DNA from: Magicicada septendecula
Lineage: Eukaryota > Arthropoda > Insecta > Hemiptera > Cicadidae
Direction: 5' to 3'
NCBI GenBank assembly: GCA_034769895.1
Contig: CM068370.1
Location: 45,622,344-45,686,343 of the forward strand
Length of the DNA stretch: 64,000 nucleotides
Shown: positions 34,009 to 44,825 of the stretch, piece after piece
Layout: each line of letters begins with the position of its first letter
Position numbering within the stretch: position 1 is the stretch's first letter
Made by a program: the position numbers and the translations under genes
Notes under the pieces: model-generated
Seen by the model: the letters and a program-made list of their open reading frames with translations, nothing else
What the model was told of the DNA's origin: nothing
The model's database searches: none

Positions 34009-36954
34009 TTATGTACATTTTTTTTTCCATATTTTTTCTGTCCTAGTTATCATTGTTGTATTTATTTTGTCATCAACCAATTCATAGTATCCCTTAACTG
34101 AGGATTGGTTGTATGTACCCTTCTTCTTTAGTGTATGGGGATCCAATATTTCATAGGTATTATTTCCGTTATCTTTAATTACAGTATACGGTCCCGTGTA
34201 CAATAGTAACAACTTTTTAGCAATGCCTTCCATTGTACTGGGCAATTCTCGATTCTTCAATAGTATCTTGTCTCCCACTAAGTATCGCTCCGGTTTTGGT
34301 TGAAATTGCTGGTATTTTCTTCTCGTTCTCTCGGTTCGTTCTAGTATATTCTCGTAAAATTTTACACTGTTAAATTTATATTCATCTCCGCTAGGGAATT
34401 GTATTAATTCCGCTATCTCTCTGGGTGGTGGTCTCTGGAACATTGCTGTATAGGGGGTCATTTCGATAAACTGGTGGTGTGATAAGTTTATGAAATCTTC
34501 TGCAGCTGTTAAATACTCGGACCATTTTCCCTGTTGGTTAAAGCAATACGTACGTAGGATCCTCCCTACTTCCCTTAATACTCGTTCGGCCGGGTTGCTG
34601 CTCGGGTGGTATACAGATGTTTTATACGTCTTGATTCCCTTTTCCCGTAGAGTGTCTTTCCACTTGCTCCCCTTAAATTGTGTTCCGTGGTCAGTAATAA
34701 TGGATTTCGGAGCTCCTACCTCACTAATGTAATTTTGACATATAATGTTTAATATCTTTTGCGTCGTCGCCCGGTTGATCGGGTATAGTTTCGTGAATCT
34801 GGTATAATGGTCGAATAGAATTATAAAATATTTATACTGGTGCCTTCCCCCACTTCGCGGGAATGGGCCGCAAATATCGACAAATACTTTTTCTAATCTA
34901 TTTGATGATGTGATTGGCATCATTGTGCCTTCCTTCCTGTGATTGTTAACTTTTACGAGCTGGCATATGTGGCAACGTTTAATCTGGTTTCGCACCTTTC
35001 TGTTAACATCCCTGATGTATACGTGTTCTTGGAGTGCTTTGACTACCTTCAATGCTCCCATGTGGCCATACCTGATATGGTAATCCATTATGATATCCTT
35101 TTCTATATTTTGTGGTATAACAATTTTCCAGGTTTTAAGTTTGTAATGCGTCTTAATGAATAGTATTTGTTGGTGTTCGCAGTAAAATTGTGTTATGCGG
35201 TCGTCTTGTTCTCCAAGCCTGTCAAAAATTTTTTTCAATCTGGGGTCCTGTTTCTGCTGTTGTTCGAGTCCTGTTATTATATTAGTCAGGTCAGATCTAT
35301 TACTGATGATATGGTATAGTTTAATTATGGTTTCTTTTTCCCCCTCAAACGTCTGGTCCCTGATATTGATCCGTGATAATGTATCTGCAACGATGTTTCC
35401 TTTTCCAGGAATGTATTCCCAATTTAGGTTATACTCTTGCAGTGTCAGGCTCCACCTGGTCAATCTTCCATGATTCAACTTACAACTTTTTAGAAATGAA
35501 ATTGACTTGTGATCAGTTCTGACGGTCGTCTTGTATCCTAAAATGTAGGTCCTGAACTTGTTACAGGAAAATACAACACTCAAAAGCTCTTTCTCCGTTA
35601 CATTATAGTTTTTTTCACAACTATTCACGACTCGACTAGCGAAACTGATCACTTGATGGTTCCCTTCATTATCCTCCTGATAAAGAACAGATCCCAAACT
35701 GACATCACTGGCGTCACAATTCATAAAAAATTGTTTATTGAAATTGGGGTGGTGTAACATTATTGACTCCAAAAATTTAGTTTTAATTAGTTCAAGCGTG
35801 GCATCTTGCTCTTCTCCCCACGTCCACTTGTCCTTGGATGATAATTGGCGTACAAATCTTGATGTTAATTCCGAATAATGTTCTTGAAATTTACGGTAAT
35901 AATTACATATGCCGAGGAATGATTGGAGCTGTTTCCTGTTCCTTGGTTTTGGGAATTTTTGAATTGACTCAATTTTTTCTTGGGATGGGGTGATCCCCTG
36001 CTCCGACAAGTTAAATCCTAAAAATTTCACTTCGTTCGCTATCAATTTTGATTTCTCCAGCTTTAATGTAATATGGTTCTCCGACAGCCTTTTTAGCACT
36101 TGCTCTACTCGTTGGCAATGGTCATTCCAATTGGTCGAAGTTATCAAAATATCATCCACATAGATTGTTGTATATTGGAGTGTTTCCTGTCCGAGGATTT
36201 GGTCCATGATTTTTACAAACACGGCTACTGAATTAACTAGTCCGAATGGCAACCGTTTAAATTGGTAATTTCGGCCTTCGAAAATGAATGCCATGTATTT
36301 GCGGCTCTCTGGATGGAGTTCGACTTGCCAGTATCCACAGACGGTATCCCACGTGCTGATGTATTTGATTCCATGGAACTTTTTAAGTATTTCCTCGATT
36401 TCCCCTGGGGATGTTCGGTCATTCACTATTACTTTATTGATTTCCCTTGCATCTAAGCAAATTCTTACTTGGCCACCTTTCTTCGGGACAGCGAGGATAG
36501 GGCTGGTATACGGTGAATAACTGGGTTCGATGATGTCCTCGTCTATTAATCTATCAATTTCTGCCCTCACAGCTTCCTTCAGTGAGTAAGCGACTGGGTA
36601 TGATTTTTTGTTGAAATTTACAGGTTCTCGAAACTCTATTTTGCATTGGTAATCTCTTACCTTGCCAGGTATATTTGAAAATACATGGCGATATCTATTG
36701 TACACTTCAACTAATCGTTCCTTTTGCATGTTAGTTATTCCACATTCAAATTTACGGATCTCATTAATTTTGTCATGCCACATTTGCTCATCGTCCAACT
36801 CGTAAAAGATATTATTACTTGGTGATTGTTCCTGTTGATCTAACTTTCTTTGTATATGATATGTTACTCGGGTTGGTGTCGTACTGTCGCTGTTAATTAA
36901 GTCAGCCGTCCATTCTGTTTGATTGCTTTTTAACGATAATTTTGACCTGTTCAT
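34009..36954 (-). CDS. pol: Gypsy Pol: RT, RNase H, integrase (fossil)
   Basis: A 981-residue frame. RT (about residues 100-300) shows CLDAREINKV, LPFGLVNS and the YVDD active site. RNase H follows (about 400-520), with NCDASDVSLGSVLYQ and TDHKSI. The integrase has an HHCC zinc region (about 640-690, YGHMGA...CHICQ), a core with DICGPF, ITDHGTQF and a Glu in SNPAERVLRE, and a GPY-type C-terminal module (LYTGPYTVI). Its start ATG overlaps the protease stop as ATGA. Products copy element RNA into DNA and integrate it. Confidence 0.93.
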   Translation of the reverse strand: MNRSKLSLKSNQTEWTADLINSDSTTPTRVTYHIQRKLDQQEQSPSNNIFYELDDEQMWHDKINEIRKFECGITNMQKERLVEVYNRYRHVFSNIPGKVRDYQCKIEFREPVNFNKKSYPVAYSLKEAVRAEIDRLIDEDIIEPSYSPYTSPILAVPKKGGQVRICLDAREINKVIVNDRTSPGEIEEILKKFHGIKYISTWDTVCGYWQVELHPESRKYMAFIFEGRNYQFKRLPFGLVNSVAVFVKIMDQILGQETLQYTTIYVDDILITSTNWNDHCQRVEQVLKRLSENHITLKLEKSKLIANEVKFLGFNLSEQGITPSQEKIESIQKFPKPRNRKQLQSFLGICNYYRKFQEHYSELTSRFVRQLSSKDKWTWGEEQDATLELIKTKFLESIMLHHPNFNKQFFMNCDASDVSLGSVLYQEDNEGNHQVISFASRVVNSCEKNYNVTEKELLSVVFSCNKFRTYILGYKTTVRTDHKSISFLKSCKLNHGRLTRWSLTLQEYNLNWEYIPGKGNIVADTLSRINIRDQTFEGEKETIIKLYHIISNRSDLTNIITGLEQQQKQDPRLKKIFDRLGEQDDRITQFYCEHQQILFIKTHYKLKTWKIVIPQNIEKDIIMDYHIRYGHMGALKVVKALQEHVYIRDVNRKVRNQIKRCHICQLVKVNNHRKEGTMMPITSSNRLEKVFVDICGPFPRSGGRHQYKYFIILFDHYTRFTKLYPINRATTQKILNIICQNYISEVGAPKSIITDHGTQFKGSKWKDTLREKGIKTYKTSVYHPSSNPAERVLREVGRILRTYCFNQQGKWSEYLTAAEDFINLSHHQFIEMTPYTAMFQRPPPREIAELIQFPSGDEYKFNSVKFYENILERTERTRRKYQQFQPKPERYLVGDKILLKNRELPSTMEGIAKKLLLLYTGPYTVIKDNGNNTYEILDPHTLKKKGTYNQSSVKGYYELVDDKINTTMITRTEKIWKKKCT

Positions 36955-37445
36955 GTCAATGATAGCTGAATATTGTTCAGCATGTCACAACCGATTAACA
37001 TGTTAAATGGTAAGCCACTGGCTACTAGAAAAGTCATTGGGATTGTTTTATTGTTACTCGTTAACTCCAACCTTGCTTGTTTCCGGACCGTTCTATTTTG
37101 ACGTCCCGTTGCCCCTATCAGTACAATGTTGCTTATTGGTAACGTAAGTATATGCTTCTTCCCTTCTTCAATTATTTTGTTTAGTTCTATTGCGTCGATT
37201 AGCGACACGTTAGCCCCAGTGTCTATCATAATTTTGGTTTGCACACTGTTGATCTCTGCCGTTATGTAAATTATTTCGTTACTATTCTTTCTTGGATTTC
37301 CGTCTTCTTCTTCCAACAACTCGTCCCTTAAATTTTTCAAGTAGTTACTACAAATAATCGTGATACATTTATTATTTTTACTGTGGTTCCTTATGTCGTT
37401 AAACCCGATAGAGTGGTTCAGTGAGGGTCCTGCTAGTGTTTTCAC
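36951..37445 (-). CDS. Gypsy aspartic protease (fossil)
   Basis: A 164-residue frame with the retropepsin active site IDTGANVSLID at about residues 75-85, the flap-like region around VLIGATG, and a C-terminal FNMLIGCDML helix. It would cut the Gag and Pol polyproteins. It sits between the Gag and Pol frames and overlaps Pol by four bases. Gypsy relatives commonly use recoding between these frames. Confidence 0.9.
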   Translation of the reverse strand: MKTLAGPSLNHSIGFNDIRNHSKNNKCITIICSNYLKNLRDELLEEEDGNPRKNSNEIIYITAEINSVQTKIMIDTGANVSLIDAIELNKIIEEGKKHILTLPISNIVLIGATGRQNRTVRKQARLELTSNNKTIPMTFLVASGLPFNMLIGCDMLNNIQLSLT

Positions 37446-37783
37446 TGCCGTGTGATGTTTAAAATCGGCTCGGATTCTTCGTCTCCTCTGCCGGTTTGGT
37501 TTGTTTGACTTATTTCATTTTCTGTTGACCTGGGTTCCGGCCGTTGGCGGTCTTCTTCTTAATTAATCCGGCGGTAGTCCTCCTGACTCCGACTTCTGCC
37601 CCTATTAGTTCTAGTCTCCCTTCGATCGTTATTACTGTACTGGTTCCAATCGGTGTCCCTATCAAAACTTCGACGTCCTTGGTAGTATGTCCTCCCGTTA
37701 TAATTGTCGTACGCCCCCACATAATTAACTCTTCTGTAGTTTTGGTTTTGGTTATACGGATTACGGTTGCTGTTATCATAATT

Positions 37784-39619
37784 TCAGTTGTTCGTGTTCC
37801 GGTTCTGGTAATTTGGGTTATACGACCGGTTATATTGGTTGTTCGGAATACTCTGTCTATTCCCGTAATTGTTTCCGTTGTTCCTTGGGCTGTTGTTGTT
37901 ATTTTGCCGTTGGTACGCCTCATTACCATAATTACCAGGCCTGCCATTATAGTTCGTCCGGTTATTCGCCTCATGACTGTTATGGTTATTGTTTCTATTG
38001 TTATAGTCTGGGAAATCCCTGTTCCCGTACTGGTCGTTTCTCTGACGACTCCTTCGATAGTGTACTTCACGCTCGTGCTCTTCTAATAGCGTTGACATGG
38101 CCTGTATAGTTTTTATTTGTCCAGCCGATCGTGCTATTGATATACCGTTATCATAGTGGTATGCTAACCTGGTGACGAGAATTTCCTCTGGGATTTTTGG
38201 TTCAAGATGTCTTGCCAAACATACTTTTCCCAGGAAGTAGGCGGTAAGTGTTGTTCCCCTGCTGGCGTCATATCTTCCATAACTGATGCTCTCCCTCACT
38301 ACGTTCTGGGTGGCGTCTGACCAGTACCTGGCTTTAAAAGCTATTTTAAATTCTTCGTAGTTTCGTATCTCGTGCCTGGTGGCTGTCCACCAGTTATCAT
38401 AAGTTTCTTTAAAATGTTCGTCTAAATAACGACGAATTATTGGCCACCTGTTTTCACCAGTTCTCATGATTTGTTCGCTGACCCGTTCCAAGAATTCCAT
38501 TGGATTTCTCCTGTATGCCTTAAAGTTGATGGTCTCCCGGTCGTCTATATGTTGTGTATATGGGACAGTGATCGATCGGTTGTCAACTGACCGTTGTAGG
38601 TTCTCGATTCTATCCTGGTTACGTTGTCCTTGCTCCTGTACTTCATTCATGACCGTATCTAAATTTCGATGCTGGTTTCCGCAATCTGTTCGTATTGATT
38701 CCACTTGAATTCGGTTTTCTTCTTCTATATGGCCTAGCTTGACCTCTAGTTCAGCTCTATTTCGTGTAATAACTTCATCGGTCGCTTTCAGTTTTCTATT
38801 TGTTTCCGCGATCTCCTGTTTTCTTTCGCCATCGTTCTTAACTACCTTCTGGCTGATTGCTTCACTAGCGTCCTCAATTTTCTTATTGATAACTTGTCTT
38901 AATACTTCATTCTGTTTATCAACATTTTCCCTTATTTCCTTGTTAGAATGCTCAATTCTCTCATCGATTCGTATTAGATTATCCTCATTGATTTTCTCAA
39001 GATCTGCTTTCATTCGTTTATTGTTTTCCTCAAGTTTTTCGTTCATTAATTTGTTATCGTCTTGAATCTGTCTCAAATTCTCGTCATTCCTGTCAAACTT
39101 TTCATTCATTTGTTTGATTAAATTTTCGCTCAAAATTTCGTTTTGTTTTCTTGAGTTCTCATTAATACTGTCTATTTTATTTTCCAGCTTTTCTGAATTT
39201 TCATTTATACTGTCTATCTTTTCATTGATTTGTCTAAAATCGGCCTTCAATTGTTCATTATTTTCATTTATGGTTTGTCTCAAAAGTTCACTAGTACTTT
39301 CCTTAATACTGTCTATTTTCTCATTAGTTTGTTTATAGTCCTCCTTCATACTACTCAATAATTCCTTATTATCCTTCTTCATGCTACTCATTAACTCCTT
39401 ATTATCCTTCTTCATGCTACTCATTAATTCCATTAATTTTTCCCAATTTAATCCTCCTCTGGCTTCCTCCTTATCTGGTTGGTCCCCTTGGGCATCCTCT
39501 GTATTGCTCGCCTGTTGTTCCATTTCAATATCTGTACCTGCCTCTGTTTCTTCTTCCCTCCTATCTTCTTCTGTCTCTTGTTCCTTCTCCATTCTTTTCG
39601 TCAGAGCTCTCGTATGCAT
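37784..39619 (-). CDS. gag: Gypsy Gag (fossil)
   Basis: A 611-residue frame. Residues about 5-60 are acidic. About 65-330 form a long coiled coil of repeated KMDSINEN/NEKID-like heptads, including a near-repeat of LMSSMKKDNKE. About 365-520 is a retrotransposon Gag capsid-like domain (RRNPMEFLERVSEQI, YDNWWTATRHEIRNYEEF, GRYDASRGTTLTAYFLGK). The tail is N-, R- and G-rich and probably binds RNA. It makes the particle in which reverse transcription occurs. The coiled coil is long for Gypsy Gag. Confidence 0.88.
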   Translation of the reverse strand: MHTRALTKRMEKEQETEEDRREEETEAGTDIEMEQQASNTEDAQGDQPDKEEARGGLNWEKLMELMSSMKKDNKELMSSMKKDNKELLSSMKEDYKQTNEKIDSIKESTSELLRQTINENNEQLKADFRQINEKIDSINENSEKLENKIDSINENSRKQNEILSENLIKQMNEKFDRNDENLRQIQDDNKLMNEKLEENNKRMKADLEKINEDNLIRIDERIEHSNKEIRENVDKQNEVLRQVINKKIEDASEAISQKVVKNDGERKQEIAETNRKLKATDEVITRNRAELEVKLGHIEEENRIQVESIRTDCGNQHRNLDTVMNEVQEQGQRNQDRIENLQRSVDNRSITVPYTQHIDDRETINFKAYRRNPMEFLERVSEQIMRTGENRWPIIRRYLDEHFKETYDNWWTATRHEIRNYEEFKIAFKARYWSDATQNVVRESISYGRYDASRGTTLTAYFLGKVCLARHLEPKIPEEILVTRLAYHYDNGISIARSAGQIKTIQAMSTLLEEHEREVHYRRSRQRNDQYGNRDFPDYNNRNNNHNSHEANNRTNYNGRPGNYGNEAYQRQNNNNSPRNNGNNYGNRQSIPNNQYNRSYNPNYQNRNTNN

Positions 39620-39686
39620 TCCTGTGCCTCTAATGGTTGCCTGCTCAAGTTAAGTAACAAATAATATGAGTTTTTACTTAACTAAA

Positions 39687-40150
39687 GCCCACTCGTTGAG
39701 TGCCAATTTGTAAAGAAAGAGCGACTTTTAGGTGTTAAGATGCGACGATGATGCCTCACGTTGCGAGCGTCAATTTGTAAAGAAAGAGACTAATGGACGT
39801 CCTCATTTTCGTTTAAGCCCCACGTTGCAGGCGGCAATTTGTAACAAAATGAAATATATAGAATGTGTCGAGTACGTGTTTAAATAAGTCCCACGTTGTT
39901 ATGTGCCAATTTGTAAAGAGACTAATATGTGCCGGTGCTAGCGAAAATGTCCGTCTTATTCAAACCCCACTGTTGTAATCAATTTAGTAACGAACTGCTT
40001 GTTAATTATGTGAGGACGTATGTAATAATGTATGATACCAGCTGGAGACGTCAAATTATAAAAAGAGATCTTGTCTATGAGTGTAATTAGTTATAAGAGA
40101 CTCCGGTGTAACAAACGCCAAGTAGTACGTTGTAGGTGGCGATTCGTAAC
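39687..40150 (-). repeat. Array of PBS/LTR-junction-like units
   Basis: Starting with the true PBS/LTR boundary (39687-39720), degenerate units with the plan CCCACGTTG-N-GGCGCCAATTTGTAA recur at about 39753, 39817, 39888, 39963, 40038 and 40121, spaced 64-83 bp. On the minus strand each resembles a gypsy-type primer-binding site (TTGCCGCCTGCAACGTGGGG in the third unit). The same array minus the outer half-unit lies in the other LTR from 29951. Confidence 0.7.
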
Positions 40151-42355
40151 AATTAAAATGCTGTTACCTGGTTTAATTAATATGTTATTAACTAATATAC
40201 CTTGCGGTTGTGACCAGTGAAACCCTCAGAACACAGATTATTAAGTCCACAAACTTAGAATTATATTCCTGAATTTATAATGGTAGTATTCTGTAGACTT
40301 AATTTAATTCTCAGTGGTTGTTTAATATGAGCAATATATATGGGGTATTTACTGAATGTAAGTGGTTTTTGTCTCAACCCTAGTCCCTCAACGATAAAAA
40401 TTTCATTCAAATTTAGTATGGCAAAACCCGTTAGTTCAGCAATCTCCCGTCTCACCAGCTGCAAACTTGGAGCGCTGTTATTATAAATAATTGTGCGTAT
40501 AGGTTAGTTATTCTAAGTGTTTGTATCAATCTGTTAATAAATTATTACGCCAATTACATATAGTATTTTCTCTGCAATGATTAAAACGTTATCTCATACA
40601 ACAAATGTACTTTATTTATTTTTCTCTGGTATTTAACCAGTTACGTTGTCTCAGACAAACAATAAGACAATACAATCGACTATCCCAACATGTATCGATT
40701 CTTAATTATTCGAATTCTAAAAAGAAAAACATGGATATACTTTGAAAATAATGACAAATAATTCTTATACCAGGGTTCGTGTAGTTCTTTGAACCATTAG
40801 TAAGGCCAGGTAAAACGCATAATTAAGGTTATTCAATTTACAAAAAGAATAAAATTATTTACTTAAAATACAATGATATGAAAATAATTTGTTTTTTTAC
40901 CCAAGCGGCGAAAGCTTCATTAGGCGGTGAATGTTTGTCAACTACGATCAAAATGCAGGTTATATCGTCTTCACCCAGTAAAACTGCTCTGGTCTTCAAT
41001 GAATGGATGATGATAATCCCACGGGAACTCTGGTGCTTCGAGTCTTCTTTTGCGTCTTCACAATTCTTGGTCCCAACGAACTGGAATTAGGATCTCAGCT
41101 TCCGCTGTCAATGAAGGTTATTTCGTCAACCGAATCTTCTGTATTTCCAAATATTTCCGTTAATTCAGGCTTCAACTCTTTATTGGTCTTCAATTTATAG
41201 CATGAATTGGTTTGATACCAAATTCAGCGGAATTGTTTAGTGAATGAGGTGAGACGCTTTCAGTTCTTTTTTATTGTATTCATTGATAATTTATAGGGTT
41301 ATTTAATCTGTATGATTCATTAACATTCCAGTATAATTGTTTTGCAAAATTTTTTTTTCAATTTGGATATATATTTTCTTTATATTTATTCATATATTTT
41401 AAATATATCGGTTCATTTCAACCTAATAGCTTGTAACAATCAGTACCATCTATTCAAAATCAACAAGTTACTAAAAATCAGTTGCCTTAACAACCAGGTT
41501 TTCTATATATCCTTGAGCCGGCATTATAGAATATTACTACTCCTTTCCAATAAAATACTCCATGCTTGGATTAATATTGAATCACATAAAATTCTCCCCT
41601 AACCTTCCTTATTAAACAGTAAATGTTTTACTAGAGTTTCGTTGGACTGGGTTTACTAAAAAGGTATTAATTTCCTTTCACTAATATGGAATTTAGGCCT
41701 ATAGATTCATTTACAACCATTATAACATTATTTGGTTTTTAACTTAATTTTCTTTTTACCTGACCTACTGTACAATTAATTATTGATTACATAGTTAATT
41801 ACATGAATTTCAATTTACTGGTGGTTATTTGTTTTTACATTAATCAATTGGTTCTGGAATCCTTTATTAATTTATGACATAATTGTCAGAACTACTTGTT
41901 AGACTTGAAACACTGGTCACACTCCTGATCCAGTTTATAAACATTAATTAGAACAACAGTATCTTTCAATTTTATACAATACTGACAACTTAGTACCGTG
42001 CCTAACATTGGTAACTATATTGTGCTGTATAAAAACAAGTCTAATATAAAACATAAACATAATTATTGAGTAAGTATTATTATCAAACAACATCATTTCA
42101 TTTTTAACACATTCAACATACAATATAAATATTCTGTAGACCTTAACATGTCACAGTACAAAACAAACATTTCATTACATCCAATCATTCATTGGTCTGG
42201 CTCTTTTACATTTAATATTAGTCATTGCCTCCTTTTTACTTGAGGTCCTTCTCAAACATATGAACTATCGAACAACCTTAAGTCAGGGTATGGTCTTTGA
42301 CCATATTTCATTCAGTCTTTTATGTAACGTTGGGGAACCTCAACTATGTTGCGTT

Positions 42356-42358
<3 letters not shown>
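39709..42358 (-). repeat. 5' LTR of the Gypsy element
   Basis: 2650 bp, TG...CA ends, nearly identical to the 3' LTR. By position it should hold the promoter and poly(A) signals, but no specific signal could be assigned with confidence. Confidence 0.95.

Positions 42359-42409
<51 letters not shown>
42359..42409. repeat. (AT)n microsatellite, Gypsy target flank
   Basis: About 25 AT units abutting the LTR. The matching shorter run 29932-29950 lies on the other side, so the element landed inside an AT repeat. Confidence 0.92.
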
Positions 42410-42410
<1 letters not shown>

Positions 42411-42767
42411 CGATTCATATTGTCATCCTATCTGAGCGTTATGAAAGTGTCAAACGGAGCGAGTATAGCGACGTAAGCAAGAGAGAGAGAGCGTATAATT
42501 GCAGCCATCTCTGTCTAACCTCGTCACTGCTACGACAAATGCCGGTACAGACAAAAAATTTTACTCAATTGAATTTATGTGTTAAAACTGCAATATCTTT
42601 AAAACCAATAAATATACAGCAATTCTGAAAACAGCATAGTGTTCAGCAATTAAAGCTCTATAAGTAGCCAAAATATCAACCAATATAATTAACATTTACA
42701 GAAGATATACAGAAGAAGAACGCCAAGCGAAATAACTCGAGAATTAGGCTAGGTACGAATTAAGTGT

Positions 42768-42804
<37 letters not shown>

Positions 42805-44519
42805 TAAAGACCTAAGCAACAATATTCTGTGGTCAGATCTTTGAAAACACGTTTGCAAATACCTGTAATCAAACGATTTGCAAACAAAGGCAGTACGATT
42901 TTAGCCAGTAATTCTGTGCCATCTCAGACCTGTCAAGGGGCGTTTGGTCGACTGGAAAAACGCATGATTTATTGGAACAACCAATCAGAATCCTGCATTT
43001 AGAACAGACGCCAACTCTGACAGAGGGTAGCGAGCACTCTTCGTTCGGATTTCAATGCGCTAGACGTGTGTAAATTACGTGCTTAATTTCACAAACATGC
43101 AAAGTTTCATTTAAGTAAAAAGTTCGAGAAGTAGTACGCAGTTGCAGAGGAACTAGTATAGTTCGACAACAACTCTCGCTGTGTAACACCACATTAATTA
43201 ATTAAATAATTAATTAATTAATAATCAATTGTGAAGTGACTGGTGCAACAGAGAGCTACAGCATCTGTAATTTCCCAGATCATCGTTCAACAGGATTGGT
43301 CAACATCATTTCTTCTGTGCTGAACCATCAAAAGGAGGATCTCTACGGATTCCTATCTACGGTCGACGCATTAAACAGTAAGAAATAGATTCAATGATCA
43401 ATGAAATAAATAATAAAAACAAAAAAAAAACAATTTTAAAAGACACTAGGTAACTTCACACTTTGTATTTAATTAGTAAGATTAGTTATAACATAGTATA
43501 GGAGTGTTGAATGGAAAGTGAGGTGTAGTATTGAACGTGCAAATTATTGCAGACCTGTTCTTTAGCACTGGTTTGGGACATATAAATTTTCTTAATTAAA
43601 CCAGATAAGAGCAATAGGTCGTTTGGACGTTTTAATCTTCACTTTTCACGCACACTCATTAATTATAAGACTTAGGGTAGCAATAAGTCCTACAATTAGC
43701 ATTTTTCAAGAAGTTAACAAAATAATTAAAACGGTAATTAAACAAACTTCAACAAAAATTTTAAGTGTTATTTGTAACGATTCCCCTTGAATTCCACAAT
43801 CACTGAACGAATCCTGAGAAAGTGTGTCTCTACGCTCTGAGCTAAGCTGAAACCATGTCATTTATATCTGGGATTTGTTCTGGCGCCCAGGTAAAGTAAA
43901 ATCACGGGTAAGTAACGTTTTATCTATCATTAAATATATTATATAAGTGTGTTAGATAAAAAGACGCGTTGTAATATATTGCAACAGAACACAGGATGAT
44001 AAGCTATGTTGTTTATATCAGAGCACATGGATGACGAGCATTTTCTTGTTTAAATTTGTTTTATGTAATATTTTGTCTTTTAGTCATAAGTTTTGTATTT
44101 AGAAATGGTTAAGCACGTAAGGTATACCAAACTCTTCATAAAAAGGTGTTCTATATTGTCATGTATTTTTTGAGTGAATTTGTGTGCGTGTGCGGGTGTG
44201 ATAATTTGTGATCGCTATAGCTTCAGTGGTAGTTAACCGATTTACGTGAAACTTTGACAAGGAATTATTTAGGTAAATAGCTTCAATTTGTGTATACTCT
44301 GAGGTTCATAACTATTTTGGAAATATGTTTTTTTTAGTGAAGAAAAACTCAATTGTAACTCTTATCAATGATAGGGTAATGAAATTTGTAGATAATTTCC
44401 ATGCAGGACTTTGCTAAATTATACAAAGTTTTTCATGAAATTTGTATATCTGTTTGTTCCATCAATCATTGACTTGGGCTTAGTCTATCAGAATACACTA
44501 AATTCAGTGAGATTCATAC
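42410..44519. other. Unclassified repeat-like DNA
   Basis: More GC-balanced than its surroundings in places (42880-43060), with a (CA)n run at 42771-42801 and attaatta-rich DNA near 43190-43225. A lone ctggcgcccaggtaaag at about 43880 resembles a retroelement primer site but has no LTR or frame with it. No gene was recognised. Confidence 0.35.
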
Positions 44520-44825
44520 GTTGTAGAGCAAGGATGGACACAGTCTGTCTGTAGAAGTTGCAAGGGGAAGTTGTGCCCGGTGAAGAGAGTTGTTCTCTTA
44601 CAAACGTCGAAATATCATATATAAAATAAACCGTGGTAATTCTTAACGAAGTTTTGCGTTAAGAACCGAGTGAATAAAATATTTAGATAAAATTTAAAAT
44701 ATAATACAGTGCTGTTTTCGTGTAAGTTAAGATATCCGCTTAGGGAATTTAAAGACACTTCAAGATATCGTGGAAGGTGTACATTAAATGCACCGCATTA
44801 AGTACATTAAACGCACCGCATTAAG
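44520..44825 (+). repeat. PLE-like leader block interrupted by hAT
   Basis: The last 75 bases plus 47648-47690 align with 28787-28860. An approximately 23-bp unit (acattaaaygcaccgcattaag) is tandemly duplicated at 44780-44825 and contains the hAT target sequence. Confidence 0.45.

Larger units (their letters stand above)
29951..42358 (-). mobile_element. Gypsy-type LTR retrotransposon, looks nearly whole
   Basis: Transcribed on the minus strand: 5' LTR 39709-42358, a PBS-like TGGCACTCAACGAG just inside it, Gag, protease and Pol frames, a T-rich (plus-strand) untranslated region, a polypurine GAAGGGGGGG tract by 32600-32615, and 3' LTR 29951-32597. The order protease-RT-RNase H-integrase places it in Ty3/Gypsy. 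There is no envelope frame between Pol and the 3' LTR. The LTRs differ at only about a dozen positions in 2.65 kb, so it is a young insertion. Both sides are AT microsatellite, the insertion target. It looks whole or nearly so. Confidence 0.93.

Noticed and set aside
37510-38109. 180- to 186-residue frames overlapping the Gag tail on both strands
   Set aside because: They are low-complexity shadows of the N/R/G-rich Gag region in other frames.
43880-43900. Primer-binding site of a second LTR element
   Set aside because: Only a short ggcgccc-type match. No LTR pair, Gag or Pol frame is nearby.
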